The position numbers and the translations under genes are program-made. Positions 16,445-25,813 of a stretch of 64,000 nucleotides of DNA are shown here, piece after piece. The notes under the pieces were generated by a model. The model was not told the DNA's origin. It made no database searches and was given only the letters and a program-made list of their open reading frames with translations. The DNA is taken from positions 1,739,001 to 1,803,000 of the forward strand of contig NZ_JAIWOT010000001.1 of assembly GCF_021295335.1 (NCBI RefSeq), read 5' to 3'. The DNA comes from Komagataeibacter sp. FNDCF1. GTDB lineage: Bacteria; Pseudomonadota; Alphaproteobacteria; Acetobacterales; Acetobacteraceae. How positions within the stretch are numbered: the first letter of the stretch is position 1; each line of letters starts with the position of its first letter.

Positions 16445-17889
16445 TCTTTCTCCGAGAGATCGATGGAGGTGGACCCGCCGCCGCCGTCGGCGGAGCGGAT
16501 GATGTGGGCGGCCTCGGCGGCATGGGTCGCAGCATTTCGGCGCTTCATTTTCTGAGCCCAGCGGGGCGGCTCACCGGAACCGCCACCCTCTCCACCAGAC
16601 GGACCTTCACCGGTAGGGCCGCCTCCCGAGGGACCGCCACCAGCCGGACCACCGGCTCCGGAATTGCCGCCGCCTGGCCCAGCACCTGGGTCACGACCGC
16701 CACCGCCAGTCCCACCCCCAGCGTCGTTTCCACCCATCCCGCGTTCGGCCCACCGTCCACCGGCGGCGTAGCTTTCCCTGAGGGAGGAGCCTGCACGCGA
16801 GGCCGCGCCTTTGACGGCATTCGCGACGTTTCCGCCGACGGCCCGGCCCATGCCGCCGATCCCGGCGGCCATGCTGCCCGCGCCGCCAGACGCGCCGGCG
16901 GCCCCTGCCGAATAGGCGGACGTGGCTGCCCCGGCGATCGCGGCCCCTCCCCGCGCGGCGGCAGCCGTGGCGCCGAGGGCTGCGGCGCCACCGGAGGCAA
17001 CAGCCCCGACACCGGCCACAGCAGCAGCGCCCATCGCGCCCACGGCCATACCAGTGCCGACAGCCGCACCCGCGCCAAGCTGCGGCGCGCCGGAGATCAG
17101 CCCGTTGGCGATGCTGCCGCCATAGATGGACAGACCAACAATCGACACCGATGCCAGCACGACCGAGACCGCCTGACCGATGGTCGGCACGGCATCGCCA
17201 TAGGACGTGTTGAACTGCCTGAACAGGACGGAGGCAATGGCGCTGATCACCGCCAGCACCATCACCTTCACGCCCGATGACACGACATTGCCCAGCACCT
17301 TCTCGGCCAGGAAGGCCGTGCGGTTGAACAGCGCGAAGGGGATCAGCACGAAACCGGCGAGGCTGGTCAGCTTGAACTCGATCAGGGCCACGAAAAGCTG
17401 CACGGCCAGAATAAAGAACGCCGCCAGCACGATCAGCCAGGACAGGCAGAGCACGAAGATCTGGATGAAATTCGTAAAGAAGGCGACCGGGCCGAGGAGA
17501 TTATGGACCGAGTCAAGTAAGGGCTGAGCCGCATCGAAACCGGTCGCGGCCAGCCGACCGGGACGGAGGAAATCCGACAATGTCAGATTGCCGCCCCCGG
17601 CCTTCAGGCCCATGGCGGCGAAACTGTCGAACACCACCTTTGCAAGATGGTCGAAATTGTTGATCAGGAAATCGAAGAACCCGATATAGAGCGTCTTCTT
17701 CACCAGCCGCTGGATGATGTCCTCATCCGCCGCCCAGGCCCAGAACAAGCCGGCAAGAGCAATGTCCAGCACAGACAACGACCCTGCCAGTGAGATGACG
17801 TTTCCTTTCAGAAGGCCGAAGCCACTGTCGATCGTGGTCGTGAAGGTATTGAGGAAAGTGTCGATAACCCCGACATCGTTCGTGGCCAT
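16441..17889 (-). CDS. trbL: Conjugal transfer protein TrbL (VirB6-like)
   Basis: This is a polytopic inner-membrane channel component. It has 482 residues with about six hydrophobic helices between residues 25 and 260, then a long low-complexity Gly/Ala/Pro-rich tail from about residue 265 to the end, which is common in TrbL. No trbK (entry exclusion) gene is visible between trbJ and trbL, where it usually lies; only 5 bp separate them. Confidence 0.92.
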   Translation of the reverse strand: MATNDVGVIDTFLNTFTTTIDSGFGLLKGNVISLAGSLSVLDIALAGLFWAWAADEDIIQRLVKKTLYIGFFDFLINNFDHLAKVVFDSFAAMGLKAGGGNLTLSDFLRPGRLAATGFDAAQPLLDSVHNLLGPVAFFTNFIQIFVLCLSWLIVLAAFFILAVQLFVALIEFKLTSLAGFVLIPFALFNRTAFLAEKVLGNVVSSGVKVMVLAVISAIASVLFRQFNTSYGDAVPTIGQAVSVVLASVSIVGLSIYGGSIANGLISGAPQLGAGAAVGTGMAVGAMGAAAVAGVGAVASGGAAALGATAAAARGGAAIAGAATSAYSAGAAGASGGAGSMAAGIGGMGRAVGGNVANAVKGAASRAGSSLRESYAAGGRWAERGMGGNDAGGGTGGGGRDPGAGPGGGNSGAGGPAGGGPSGGGPTGEGPSGGEGGGSGEPPRWAQKMKRRNAATHAAEAAHIIRSADGGGGSTSIDLSEKE

Positions 17890-17894
17890 GACCG

Positions 17895-18698
17895 TCAGTT
17901 CCCACTGCCGCCGAACATGGACACCGTTCCCGGCACATAGGCGTCACGCCGCGAGAAATGCTGATACTGGGCATCACTTTCTGCTTCCGTCGCGGCATCG
18001 CGCGCCTGTTGCAGCGCCGTGGCCCGGCCGTTGGCGGCCAGTTCCGCCTGGATGTCGGATAGCTGCCGGGATTGCAGGGCCAGAAGCTGGTTTCCGGCCT
18101 GCGCGGCCTGCAACGCCCCGGTTGACGTCTGGCTGGCCGAGACCAGTTGCGTCATGGCCGAGCTATCGCTCGGGATGTTTCCCACCACACGGGCCTGGAG
18201 CTTCATGGCATCCTCGAACCCGCCCACGGAATTCTGCCAGCGTGTCTGCGCCTGGCTGAACATGGCGCTATCGGACATGCCCGACGAGACTGAGGTGTAT
18301 GACTGCTGGTACTGCTGTTCGACGGACTGGACGCTGTAGGCGATGTTCTGCGCCTGCGCGAGCAACGCCGTGGTCTGGGAAACCGTTGACTGCAACGTCG
18401 ACAATGTGGAGAGCGGGAGGCTTGCAAGATTGCGCCCCTGATTGACCAGCATCTGCGCCTGATTGGCGAGCGACGTGATCTGGTTGTCGATCTGCTGGAG
18501 CGTCCGCGCCGCGATCAGCACGTTCTCGACATGGTTCGCTCCGTCATACACCGCCCATTGCGCTTGAGCGGGTCGTGAGAGATCGAACGTTGCGCCGAAC
18601 ACCAGCGTGACAGAAGCGACAAGAGCCGTGCGATGGGAATGTTTTTCTCTCGCACGCGCGAAAAATTCGGTCGAAAACCGTAAAAGTTTTTCCGTCAT
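17895..18698 (-). CDS. trbJ: Conjugal transfer protein TrbJ (VirB5-like)
   Basis: This is a periplasmic or pilus-tip component. The start at 18698 overlaps the trbE stop (ATGA) and gives 267 residues; longer frames upstream are shadows of trbE. The signal peptide ends near SRPAQAQWAV. The mature part is helical and glutamine-rich (LQQIDNQITSLANQAQMLVN, YSVQSVEQQYQQSY), typical of TrbJ. Confidence 0.9.
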   Translation of the reverse strand: MTEKLLRFSTEFFARAREKHSHRTALVASVTLVFGATFDLSRPAQAQWAVYDGANHVENVLIAARTLQQIDNQITSLANQAQMLVNQGRNLASLPLSTLSTLQSTVSQTTALLAQAQNIAYSVQSVEQQYQQSYTSVSSGMSDSAMFSQAQTRWQNSVGGFEDAMKLQARVVGNIPSDSSAMTQLVSASQTSTGALQAAQAGNQLLALQSRQLSDIQAELAANGRATALQQARDAATEAESDAQYQHFSRRDAYVPGTVSMFGGSGN

Positions 18699-21139
18699 GG
18701 CACGTCTTCCGATCCGCGATCGTGGCGCAGAAGGTCCGCCGCCCATGACACGCCACGCGCGTCAAACCACGCAGGGAGAAAACCGTCCCGCCCGTGTTCC
18801 GCCAAAACCGCATCAATCAGTCTGTGGTCGTCCTTGCCGGATGCGGCGCAGAGGGCGAGTGCGACAGGCCCCAGTCCCAGTTCGAACAGCCGATTGCCGC
18901 GCTGGGTCTGGCAGTAATACTCCCGCTTCGAGGCCGCGCGGGCGATGATGGCGATCTGTCGGTCGTTGAGACCAAAATCGCGGTAGATGGCCGCGATCTG
19001 CGGCTCGATCGCCCGCTCATTGGGCAGGAAGATCCGCGTCGGGCAGCTTTCAACCACAGCCGGCGCAATGCGGGAATTGGCGATGTCCGACAGACTTTGC
19101 GTTGCGAAAATCACCGACGCATTCTTCTTGCGCAGGGTCTTGAGCCATTCACGAAGCTGCCCCGCGAAGTCGCCATCATCCAGAACGAGCCAGCCCTCAT
19201 CAATGACCAGAAGGGTCGGACGTCCATCCAGACGGCCTTCGATACGATGGAACAGATAGGACAGCACAGACGACGCCGCGCCCGAGCCGATCAACCCCTC
19301 GGTTTCGAACACCACCACATCGGCATCACCCAGTCGCTCAGCGTCCGCATCCAGCAATCGGCCATAGGGACCGCCGATGCAGTACGGCGCCAATGCCTGT
19401 TTCAGTGCGTTGGACTGGAGAAGTGCCACCAGACCGGAGATCGTGCGTTCATGGTCGGGCGATGACGCGAGGGAATTCAGGGCCGACCAGAGATGGGCTT
19501 TGACGTCCGGCGTCAGCGCCACGCCCTCGCCGACAAGGATCTGCCCCAGCCATTCGGTAGCCCACTTGCGTTCGTCGGCATCGTCAACCCGTGCCAGCGG
19601 CTGGAGGGCGACGGGCGCGGTTTCTGTATTCCCGTCCGTCAGGCCACCGCCGAGGTCATGCCAGTCCCCGCCCATCGCCAGCGTTGCCGCACGCATGGAC
19701 CCGCCAAAATCGAAGGCGAAAATCTGTGAACCCACGTAGCGGCGGAACTGGAGCGCCACCAATGCCAGCAGGACAGATTTTCCCGCTCCAGTCGGCCCCG
19801 CGATCAAAGTATGACCAACATCGCCGACATGAAGCGAAAACCGGAATGGTGTGGCTCCAGCGGTTTTGCCATAAAAGAGCGGTGCTGCCCTGAAATGCCC
19901 GTCCTGCTCCGGCCCTGCCCACACGGCGGAAAGCGGGATCATGTGCGCCAGGTTCAACGTCGAAACCGGGGGCTGACGGACATTGGCGTAGACATGACCG
20001 GGCAAAGAACCCAGCCACGCTTCCACCGCATTGAGGCTTTCCGCCATGCAGGTGAAGTCCCGACCCTGAATGATCTTTTCGACCAGCCGCAATTTTTCGG
20101 CGGCAATCGACGCGGAGCCGTCCCAGACCGTGATAGTGGCAGTGATATAGGTCTGCCCCACGTCATCGGCACCGAGGGACTGCAAGGCCAGATCGGCATC
20201 CGCTGCCTTGTTGGCAGCATCGTTGTCCACGAGGACCGACGCCTCATTGGTCATCACTTCCCGGACAATGGCCGCAATGCTCTTGCGCTTTGCAAACCAC
20301 TGGCGGCGGATCTTCGTCAGAACCTTGGTGGCGTCGGTCTTGTCGAGCAGGATGGCGCGGGTGGACCAGCGATAGGGCATGGCCAACCGGTTCAGGTCAT
20401 CCAGGATTCCGGGAAAGGTCCGGGACGGGAAGCCCGTGATGGTCAGGGTCTTGAGGAAGGCATCGCCGAGCTTCGGTTCCAGACCGCCCGAGAGCGGCTG
20501 GTCCACCAGCAGCGCATCCAGATGCATGGGAATTTCTGGCACCCTGACGCGCTGGTTCCGTGTCGAAATGGTGGAATGGAGATACGTCAGCGTTTTGCCG
20601 TCATTGAGCCATGCCGCTTCAGGCATGAACCCGTCCAGCAGGGCAAGCATCCGATCCGTGCGGTCCACGAACGTATGGAGCATGCCATGCGGGTCCGGCC
20701 CTTCGCGCTCCCGGCCTTCATACAGAAACCGCTCGGCACGGCCTGACGATTCGGCCGGTGGCAGCCAGACGAGCGTCAGGAAATACCGGCTCTCGAAATG
20801 CGCGCCCTCGTCCTCGAACTGCTCCCGGCGTTCCAGATCCACCATCTGACTGGCAGCATCGGGAAAATCGCTCTCGGGATAGAGCGTGGCCGGGACGCGC
20901 TGTGCTTCCACGAACACGGCCCAGCCTGATCCCAGACGGCGCAGGGCATTGTTCAACCTCCCGGTCACACCCACCAGTTCGGCAGGGGGGGCACTGTCCA
21001 GATCCGGTCCCCGAATTTTTGCCGTACGCTGGAAGGAACCGTCCTTGTTCAGGACAACGCCTTTCTCCACGAGCGCCGCCCATGGCAGAAAATCGGACAG
21101 AAGGGCGGCACGGCTGCGATATTCGCCAAGGGACATCAT
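18695..21139 (-). CDS. trbE: Conjugal transfer ATPase TrbE (VirB4-like)
   Basis: This is the cytoplasmic ATPase that powers assembly of the mating channel. The start at 21139 (MMSLGEYRSR) has GGAGGG upstream and gives 814 residues, normal for TrbE; the longer frame upstream overlaps trbD and is not used. Walker A is GPTGAGKSVLL and Walker B lies in PTLLVIDEGWLVLDD. A later RRAAxxR-like stretch near the C-terminus reads IARAASKREYYCQT. It is coupled to trbJ by a 4-bp overlap. Confidence 0.95.
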   Translation of the reverse strand: MMSLGEYRSRAALLSDFLPWAALVEKGVVLNKDGSFQRTAKIRGPDLDSAPPAELVGVTGRLNNALRRLGSGWAVFVEAQRVPATLYPESDFPDAASQMVDLERREQFEDEGAHFESRYFLTLVWLPPAESSGRAERFLYEGREREGPDPHGMLHTFVDRTDRMLALLDGFMPEAAWLNDGKTLTYLHSTISTRNQRVRVPEIPMHLDALLVDQPLSGGLEPKLGDAFLKTLTITGFPSRTFPGILDDLNRLAMPYRWSTRAILLDKTDATKVLTKIRRQWFAKRKSIAAIVREVMTNEASVLVDNDAANKAADADLALQSLGADDVGQTYITATITVWDGSASIAAEKLRLVEKIIQGRDFTCMAESLNAVEAWLGSLPGHVYANVRQPPVSTLNLAHMIPLSAVWAGPEQDGHFRAAPLFYGKTAGATPFRFSLHVGDVGHTLIAGPTGAGKSVLLALVALQFRRYVGSQIFAFDFGGSMRAATLAMGGDWHDLGGGLTDGNTETAPVALQPLARVDDADERKWATEWLGQILVGEGVALTPDVKAHLWSALNSLASSPDHERTISGLVALLQSNALKQALAPYCIGGPYGRLLDADAERLGDADVVVFETEGLIGSGAASSVLSYLFHRIEGRLDGRPTLLVIDEGWLVLDDGDFAGQLREWLKTLRKKNASVIFATQSLSDIANSRIAPAVVESCPTRIFLPNERAIEPQIAAIYRDFGLNDRQIAIIARAASKREYYCQTQRGNRLFELGLGPVALALCAASGKDDHRLIDAVLAEHGRDGFLPAWFDARGVSWAADLLRHDRGSEDVP

Positions 21140-21152
21140 CGCGCTGCCCTCC

Positions 21153-21431
21153 CTACGCCCGGAGCCAGGCGGGGTAGCGCAGATGCCGCCGCCCCACCTC
21201 GACGAACAGCGGATCGCGTTTCGCTCCCCAGACCGCGAGCGTGTGCCCGATGATCCAGAACACCGCTCCGACCAGCCACAGGCGCAGCCCCAGCGAGATC
21301 GCAGCCCCGAGCGTACCGTTGGCGATCGCCAGCGTACGGGGTGCGCCACCCAACAGGATCGGATCGGTCAGAGAGCGATGCACCGGGACATGAAAACCCG
21401 ACACCGCATCATCGTCATATCCAGCGGCCAT
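21153..21431 (-). CDS. trbD: Conjugal transfer protein TrbD (VirB3-like)
   Basis: This is a small inner-membrane protein of 92 residues. It starts MAAGYDDDAVSGFHVPVHRS, has one hydrophobic region of about 30 residues in the middle (GLRLWLVGAVFWIIGHTL) and ends RRHLRYPAWL, the typical TrbD layout. The start overlaps the trbC stop by 1 bp within ATGA spacing. Confidence 0.9.
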   Translation of the reverse strand: MAAGYDDDAVSGFHVPVHRSLTDPILLGGAPRTLAIANGTLGAAISLGLRLWLVGAVFWIIGHTLAVWGAKRDPLFVEVGRRHLRYPAWLRA

Positions 21432-21763
21432 CAGATCAATGCTCCACCCGAGAAGGAGAAGAACGACAGAAAGAAGGAGCTGGCCGCAAAAGCGATGGAC
21501 AGGCCGAAGACGATCTGGATCAGGCGGCGGAAGCCGCCGGATGTTTCGCCAAAGGCCAGCGTCAGGCCGGTCACGGTGATGATGATCACCGACACGATAC
21601 GCGCCACCGGTCCCTGCACGGATTCCAGTATCTGGTTGAGCGGTTCCTCCCACGGCATGTCCGACCCAGACGCGAGGGCCGAGGAGCACCATGCGATGGA
21701 CAGAAGCAGCATGGCGGAAAGGACAGGCGCGTGCCGACGCACGCGGAACAGCGTGAGATTCAT
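21431..21763 (-). CDS. trbC: Conjugal transfer protein TrbC (VirB2-like pilin)
   Basis: This is the pilin precursor of the conjugative pilus. The start at 21763 (MNLTLFRVRR) overlaps the trbB stop by 4 bp and gives 110 residues. A long signal peptide ends near SSALASGSDMPW, and two hydrophobic helices follow (ARIVSVIIITVTGLTLAF; IVFGLSIAFAASSFFLSFF), as in TrbC/VirB2. Confidence 0.9.
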   Translation of the reverse strand: MNLTLFRVRRHAPVLSAMLLLSIAWCSSALASGSDMPWEEPLNQILESVQGPVARIVSVIIITVTGLTLAFGETSGGFRRLIQIVFGLSIAFAASSFFLSFFSFSGGALI

Positions 21764-22324
21764 TGGGGTTCTCCCGAATGCTGGAAGGGATGGATGCAAT
21801 AAGCACCTGTGGCGGGGTCAAGCCCATCCACGGTGGCGAGTTCGGACAACCGGCGCTGCGTGCCCCGCCCGGACAGAACAGCGATCAGGTCGATCGTCTC
21901 GGCGATCAGCGCGCGCGGCACCGTGACGACGACTTCCTGGATCAACTGCTCCATGCGGTGCAGCGCGCCGATCGCGGTGCCGGCATGCAGCGTGCCAATC
22001 CCACCCGGATGGCCGGTACCCCACGCCTTGAGCAGATCCAGTGCCTCGGGACCACGCACCTCGCCAATCGGAATCCGGTCGGGCCGCAGGCGCAGGGCCG
22101 AGCGCACCAGCACGGACAGGGTGACGATGCCGTCGCGGGTGCGCAGGCACACGAGGTTGGGTGCCGCGCATTGCAGTTCGCGCGTATCCTCGATCAGCAC
22201 GACGCGATCGCCGGTTTTCGCAACCTCGGCCAGCAGGGCATTGACCAGTGTGGTCTTACCGGTGGATGTGCCGCCCGCGACGAGGATATTTTTACGCTCT
22301 ACAACAGCGCGGCGCAGAAACGCC
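21760..22324 (-). pseudogene. trbB: Conjugal transfer ATPase TrbB (VirB11-like), 5' part lost to IS66
   Basis: The ATPase core is present: Walker A GGTSTGKTT, LIEDTRELQC, GEVRGPEALDLLKAWGTGH and GTLHAGTAIGALHRMEQLI. Only about 188 of roughly 320 residues remain. At 22325 the sequence switches to the IS66 end, so the N-terminal domain is missing. The open frame runs 45 codons into the IS, but that is IS-derived sequence. The loss should inactivate mating-pair formation unless another trbB is present. Confidence 0.9.
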
Positions 22325-22354
22325 GTAACCATCCGGCGAGAGACGCGGGCGTGA

Positions 22355-23965
22355 TCAGGCAGCGACGTTATTCTCGCCTTGAGCAATGGGTTTCCAATGC
22401 CAGGGCAGGAGTTCATGGAGGCGTGGGTTGGGAGTGTCGTTGATGCGGGCGAGCACATCGGCGAGCCATGCCTGAGGATCGACCTCGTTCAGGCGGCAGG
22501 TGACGACGAGGGAATACATGGCGGCGGCTCTTTCACCGCCACGATCGGAGCCGGCGAACAGCCAGGCTTTTCTCCCCAGTGCGATACCCCGGATTGCGCG
22601 TTCCGCCGCGTTATTCGTCAGACAGATCCGACCGTCTTCCAGAAATACCGTGAATGTATCGCCCCGTCTGAGAATATAGTTCATTGCCTGGGCGATGGGG
22701 TTTTTGGACGACATGCGCCGGCAGGTATCGCGCATCCAGTCGAGCAACTCCTCGACCAGCGGGGCGATGCTCTCCTTGCGGATCTCCAGCCGATGTGCGG
22801 CGGAGCTGCCGTTGATCGCGCGTTCGGCGTCGAATATGGCGTCGATCCGGCGCACGGCCTCTATGGCGAGTGGCGCCTTGTCCTTTTCGGCAATCTTGAA
22901 CAGTCCCCGGCGTCCATGCGCCCAGCAGCCGGCCGGAACAACAGGCGCGGGCTGGCGTCCCGGCTTTGCCAGGTGGGTGTATCCGCCATAGGCGTCTGAT
23001 TGCAGGATTCCGGTCCAGCCGGTGAGATGGTCGGCCGGATGTTCACCTTTGCGGTCTCGGGAGTAGCGGAACCACACGGCTGGGGGCGCGAGGCCGCCAA
23101 ATGGGGCATCGTCGCGCACGTAATTCCACAACCGTCCGGTCACGGTGCGCCCCCTGGCCAGCACGGGCACTGTGGTATCGTCCGCATGCAGACGCCGGGC
23201 TGCCAGCACATGTGCCCGGATCAGCGCGGTAAGGGGCGCCAGCGTCGCCGTGCAGGCCCCCACCCAGTCGGCCAGCGTCGAGGTATCGAGATCGATCCCC
23301 TCACGGGCAAATGCGGCGCTCTGCCGGTTCAGCGGCAGATGCTGCAGGAACTTGTCGCACAGGATGCCCGCAAGCAGCTTTGGCCCGGCCCGTCCGCGCG
23401 CGATCGGGTGGAAAGGTGCCGGGGGCTGGATGATGTTCTCGCAGTCGCGGCAGGTGAATTTCTCGCGTATCGTCTGAATCACCTTGAACTGGCGCGGGAT
23501 CACCTCCAGCGTCTCGGTGACGCTCTCCCCCAGTTTGCTCAGGCGCTCGCCGCCACAGCACGGGCAATGTGTCGGCACGGGGATGACGACCCGTTCGCGC
23601 GGGAGATCGGCGCGCAACGGCTGGCGACCGTGATTGCGCCGGGGCGCTGTCGCCCGCACGGCAGGATCCGGAGCGTTTTCCGGCGCATCCTCGGCGTGCG
23701 CCGTCTCCAGATCTTCCAGTTCGAGTTCGAACTGGGCCAGCAGACGGCGCCCCCGCTCCGATGAGGCCCCGAAACGGTCCTGGCGCATCCGCGCAATGAG
23801 GTGCTTGAGATGGGCGATCTGCGCCTCGGCGCTGATCGCTCGGGTTTCAGCGGCAGTGGCCCGGGTTTCGGCAGAAGACGCCCGGAATTCGGCGACCTGA
23901 GCGCGCGCCTCGACCGCGGCAAGTGCCGCGCGCAGGGCCATCATCTCGTCCGTGTCTCCCGTCAT
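22355..23965 (-). CDS. tnpC: IS66 transposase TnpC
   Basis: This is the DDE transposase of IS66. It has an N-terminal leucine-zipper-like coiled coil with heptads of Ala/Arg/Glu, a zinc-binding CPCCGG motif, and IQPPAPFHPIARGRAGP, followed by the catalytic core (LHADDTTVPVLARG, FAGSDRGGERAA). The frame also permits a start 18 bases earlier at 23983; MTGDTDEMM was chosen because copy 2 of the element starts the same way. It appears intact. Confidence 0.93.
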   Translation of the reverse strand: MTGDTDEMMALRAALAAVEARAQVAEFRASSAETRATAAETRAISAEAQIAHLKHLIARMRQDRFGASSERGRRLLAQFELELEDLETAHAEDAPENAPDPAVRATAPRRNHGRQPLRADLPRERVVIPVPTHCPCCGGERLSKLGESVTETLEVIPRQFKVIQTIREKFTCRDCENIIQPPAPFHPIARGRAGPKLLAGILCDKFLQHLPLNRQSAAFAREGIDLDTSTLADWVGACTATLAPLTALIRAHVLAARRLHADDTTVPVLARGRTVTGRLWNYVRDDAPFGGLAPPAVWFRYSRDRKGEHPADHLTGWTGILQSDAYGGYTHLAKPGRQPAPVVPAGCWAHGRRGLFKIAEKDKAPLAIEAVRRIDAIFDAERAINGSSAAHRLEIRKESIAPLVEELLDWMRDTCRRMSSKNPIAQAMNYILRRGDTFTVFLEDGRICLTNNAAERAIRGIALGRKAWLFAGSDRGGERAAAMYSLVVTCRLNEVDPQAWLADVLARINDTPNPRLHELLPWHWKPIAQGENNVAA

Positions 23966-24030
23966 GAAGACAGTTGACCACATGGGCGCTCAAAAGAGTA
24001 CCAGTATATGCTGATCTGGCGCAGTTTTTA

Positions 24031-24378
24031 TTATCCCGCCAGTTCGGGTCTCCAGGTTTTCTGCGGGTTTCTCCAGTCGATCCCTTCCAGCAGGCAACTT
24101 AATTGTGACGGGGAAAGATGGATCACCCCGTCCCTGGCCGAGGGCCAGAGGAAATGCCCACGCTCGATCCGCTTCGCATATAATGACAGGCCTACGCCAT
24201 CGTGCCAGATCAGTTTCACCAGGTCGCCGCGCTTTCCCCTGAAGACATAAACGTCGCCGGCGAAAGGATCACGACCCAGCGTTTCCTGGACTTTCAGGGC
24301 CAGCCCGGGCATCCCGAGGCGCATATCGGTCACGCCGGCCGCCAGCCATATCCTCAGCGTGGAGGGAAGCGGAATCAT
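24031..24378 (-). CDS. tnpB: IS66 accessory protein TnpB
   Basis: This is the 115-residue accessory protein of IS66 elements: MIPLPSTLRIWLAAGVTDMR, DVYVFRGKRGDLVKLIWHDG and LYAKRIERGHFLWP are diagnostic. It overlaps tnpA by 4 bp. The precise role in transposition is unknown for the family. Confidence 0.93.
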   Translation of the reverse strand: MIPLPSTLRIWLAAGVTDMRLGMPGLALKVQETLGRDPFAGDVYVFRGKRGDLVKLIWHDGVGLSLYAKRIERGHFLWPSARDGVIHLSPSQLSCLLEGIDWRNPQKTWRPELAG

Positions 24379-24857
24379 GACCGCAGCGCGCCCACAATCT
24401 CACGCAGACGATCAGCGGACAGCCCCGTGTCGAATTCGAGCCGCACACCGTCCGGAAAGACCACGCTGACCGCTCGGCCAGGCGGCGTTCCCTGTTCGCT
24501 TCGACGCTCCAATGCCTGCGGCTGAGGTGCCGGAGCCACCATGACAGGCACGAACGATGTTCCGCCCTGCGCTTTGGCCCGGGCCTCTCGCCGCCACCGA
24601 AACACCAGGCTTGGATGAACACCATACTGTGCAGCCACCTCCCTTACGGGGCGCCGGCTCTCGTAGGACGCGATGACCACGCGCGCGCGAAATTCAGGGG
24701 CGTGCCAGCGGCGGCGATCTGAAACGATCTCGATCCGCGAGGCTTCCGCCAGCCTGTCTCGCTCTCCTGCCTCCATACCGCTCCCTTGGAGCCTCTCTGC
24801 GGTACTACCTGCGACACTCGCAGGTAGTACCGCGTCTCTATCTCTTGAATCGCTCAT
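24375..24857 (-). CDS. tnpA: IS66 accessory protein TnpA (HTH)
   Basis: This 160-residue protein has an HTH resembling IS3 OrfA (RRWHAPEFRARVVIASYE, REVAAQYGVHPSLVFRWRRE). It is the first gene of the IS66 operon and overlaps tnpB. A CTGCGAGTGTCGCAG-type palindrome lies in its N-terminal coding part (about 24800-24830). Confidence 0.9.
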   Translation of the reverse strand: MSDSRDRDAVLPASVAGSTAERLQGSGMEAGERDRLAEASRIEIVSDRRRWHAPEFRARVVIASYESRRPVREVAAQYGVHPSLVFRWRREARAKAQGGTSFVPVMVAPAPQPQALERRSEQGTPPGRAVSVVFPDGVRLEFDTGLSADRLREIVGALRS

Positions 24858-25150
24858 GATTCATAGCTGAACCAGAATAGAAATATTCAGCAAGGCGGCA
24901 GTCGCCGGGTGCTTACCCACATCCTGCAGGACATGTGGGATAAATGGGTTCTGCTCGCCGCCCTGGGCAGCATCTGCTGCCTGATGCGCGGAACCGTGGG
25001 GGATGTCGCCAGCCAGCCAGCAGGTCAGGCCTTTGCGCATGGCCGGACTTGCGCCAATGGCTCATGATCGTGGCGCGATGCGTGGGAAACGTGTCATTCC
25101 AGGGGGAGAAGATCTCTCCGCCACGTCCTGTTTCAGGCAGGACTGGCAGC

Positions 25151-25298
25151 GGCCTGCCATAATCCAGTTCTGAAAGCTGTTGCCAGGCGCATGAAGGAGC
25201 GGGGTAAGCCACATAAACTGGTGATCGTCGCTATCGCACGGTGTCTCATCACAATCGCCAACGCCGTCCTCAAAAACAGGCCTGCCATGGCGCATTAG
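25151..25298 (+). pseudogene. IS110-family transposase, C-terminal remnant
   Basis: About 48 codons on the plus strand read CHNPVLKAVARRMKERGKPH and then KLVIVAIARCLITIANAVL up to TAG at 25296. This is the usual IS110/IS1111 transposase C-terminus. The upstream part is gone or unrecognisable. The preceding bases 24917-25150 show nothing else that can be supported. Confidence 0.6.
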
Positions 25299-25389
25299 CT
25301 CCGCCGCTTAAACACAGTTGCTAGGAATATCGCGAGAACGTCTAACTGTTGAACTTTAGAAAGTTTGAACAAAGAGGACAGTCTGCCAT

Positions 25390-25695
25390 TCAAATCAGGT
25401 CTTGTAACTGCTTCAAAAAAGCTGCGATGTTCGCCTCATCGCGCTTGTAATAGGTCCAGGGGCCTATGCGCTGCGATGTGACAAGTTTGGCGCGTTGCAG
25501 CGCTGTCAGATACAGCGAAATGGTTGACTGAGACAGACCGGCCCGCTCCTGTATGATGCTCACGCAGACACCTACCTGTTCAGGATCAACTTCCTGTTCA
25601 GGGTAATTCTTGCGAGGGTCCTTGAGCTTCGCCAAGATTGCCAGCCGGGCGGGGTTGTCCAGGGCCTTCAGTGCGTCGTTGATATCGATACTCAT
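25390..25695 (-). CDS. ArsR-family winged-helix regulator
   Basis: This is a small ArsR/SmtB-type repressor of about 101 residues. It has an N-terminal helix (DALKALDNPARLAILAKL) and the HTH ERAGLSQSTISLYLTALQRA, then a wing with SQRIGPWTYYKRDE. One cysteine (GVCVSI) lies just before the recognition helix, and there is no clear metal-binding CxC. The start at 25695 (MSIDIND) was chosen over the longer frame. Upstream of it, at about 25722-25735, is an AATAT-AGCA-ATATT palindrome suggesting autoregulation. It lies downstream of the Old Yellow Enzyme gene on the same strand, a common pairing. Confidence 0.85.
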   Translation of the reverse strand: MSIDINDALKALDNPARLAILAKLKDPRKNYPEQEVDPEQVGVCVSIIQERAGLSQSTISLYLTALQRAKLVTSQRIGPWTYYKRDEANIAAFLKQLQDLI

Positions 25696-25813
25696 GATCC
25701 TCCATATAGCGAGAAATTCCAATATAGCAATATTTCGCTGCCTGTTGGATGGACCTAATTACGCTGGAAGCGTCAGAAGCCGTGTCCAGATGTCTGGACA
25801 CGGCCTGAAGCGC

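Larger units (their letters stand above)
22325..24916 (-). mobile_element. IS66-family element, copy 1
   Basis: It carries tnpA, tnpB and tnpC and is bounded by GTAA...TTAC ends with imperfect inverted repeats (GTAACCATCCGGCGAGAGAC at the left; GTCGCCGGGTGCTTAC at the right). The 8-bp flanks differ (GAAACGCC left, CCACATCC right), so there is no target duplication and a rearrangement has occurred through or next to it. Copy 2 lies at 39261-44834. Confidence 0.9.

Noticed and set aside
20886-21926. 346-codon plus-strand frame opposite trbE/trbD/trbC
   Set aside because: Shadow of the trb genes; arginine-rich random composition and no ribosome site.
22355-22458. Alternative trbB start inside the IS66
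   Set aside because: These codons derive from the IS66 end and the tnpC antisense strand, not from a trbB N-terminus.
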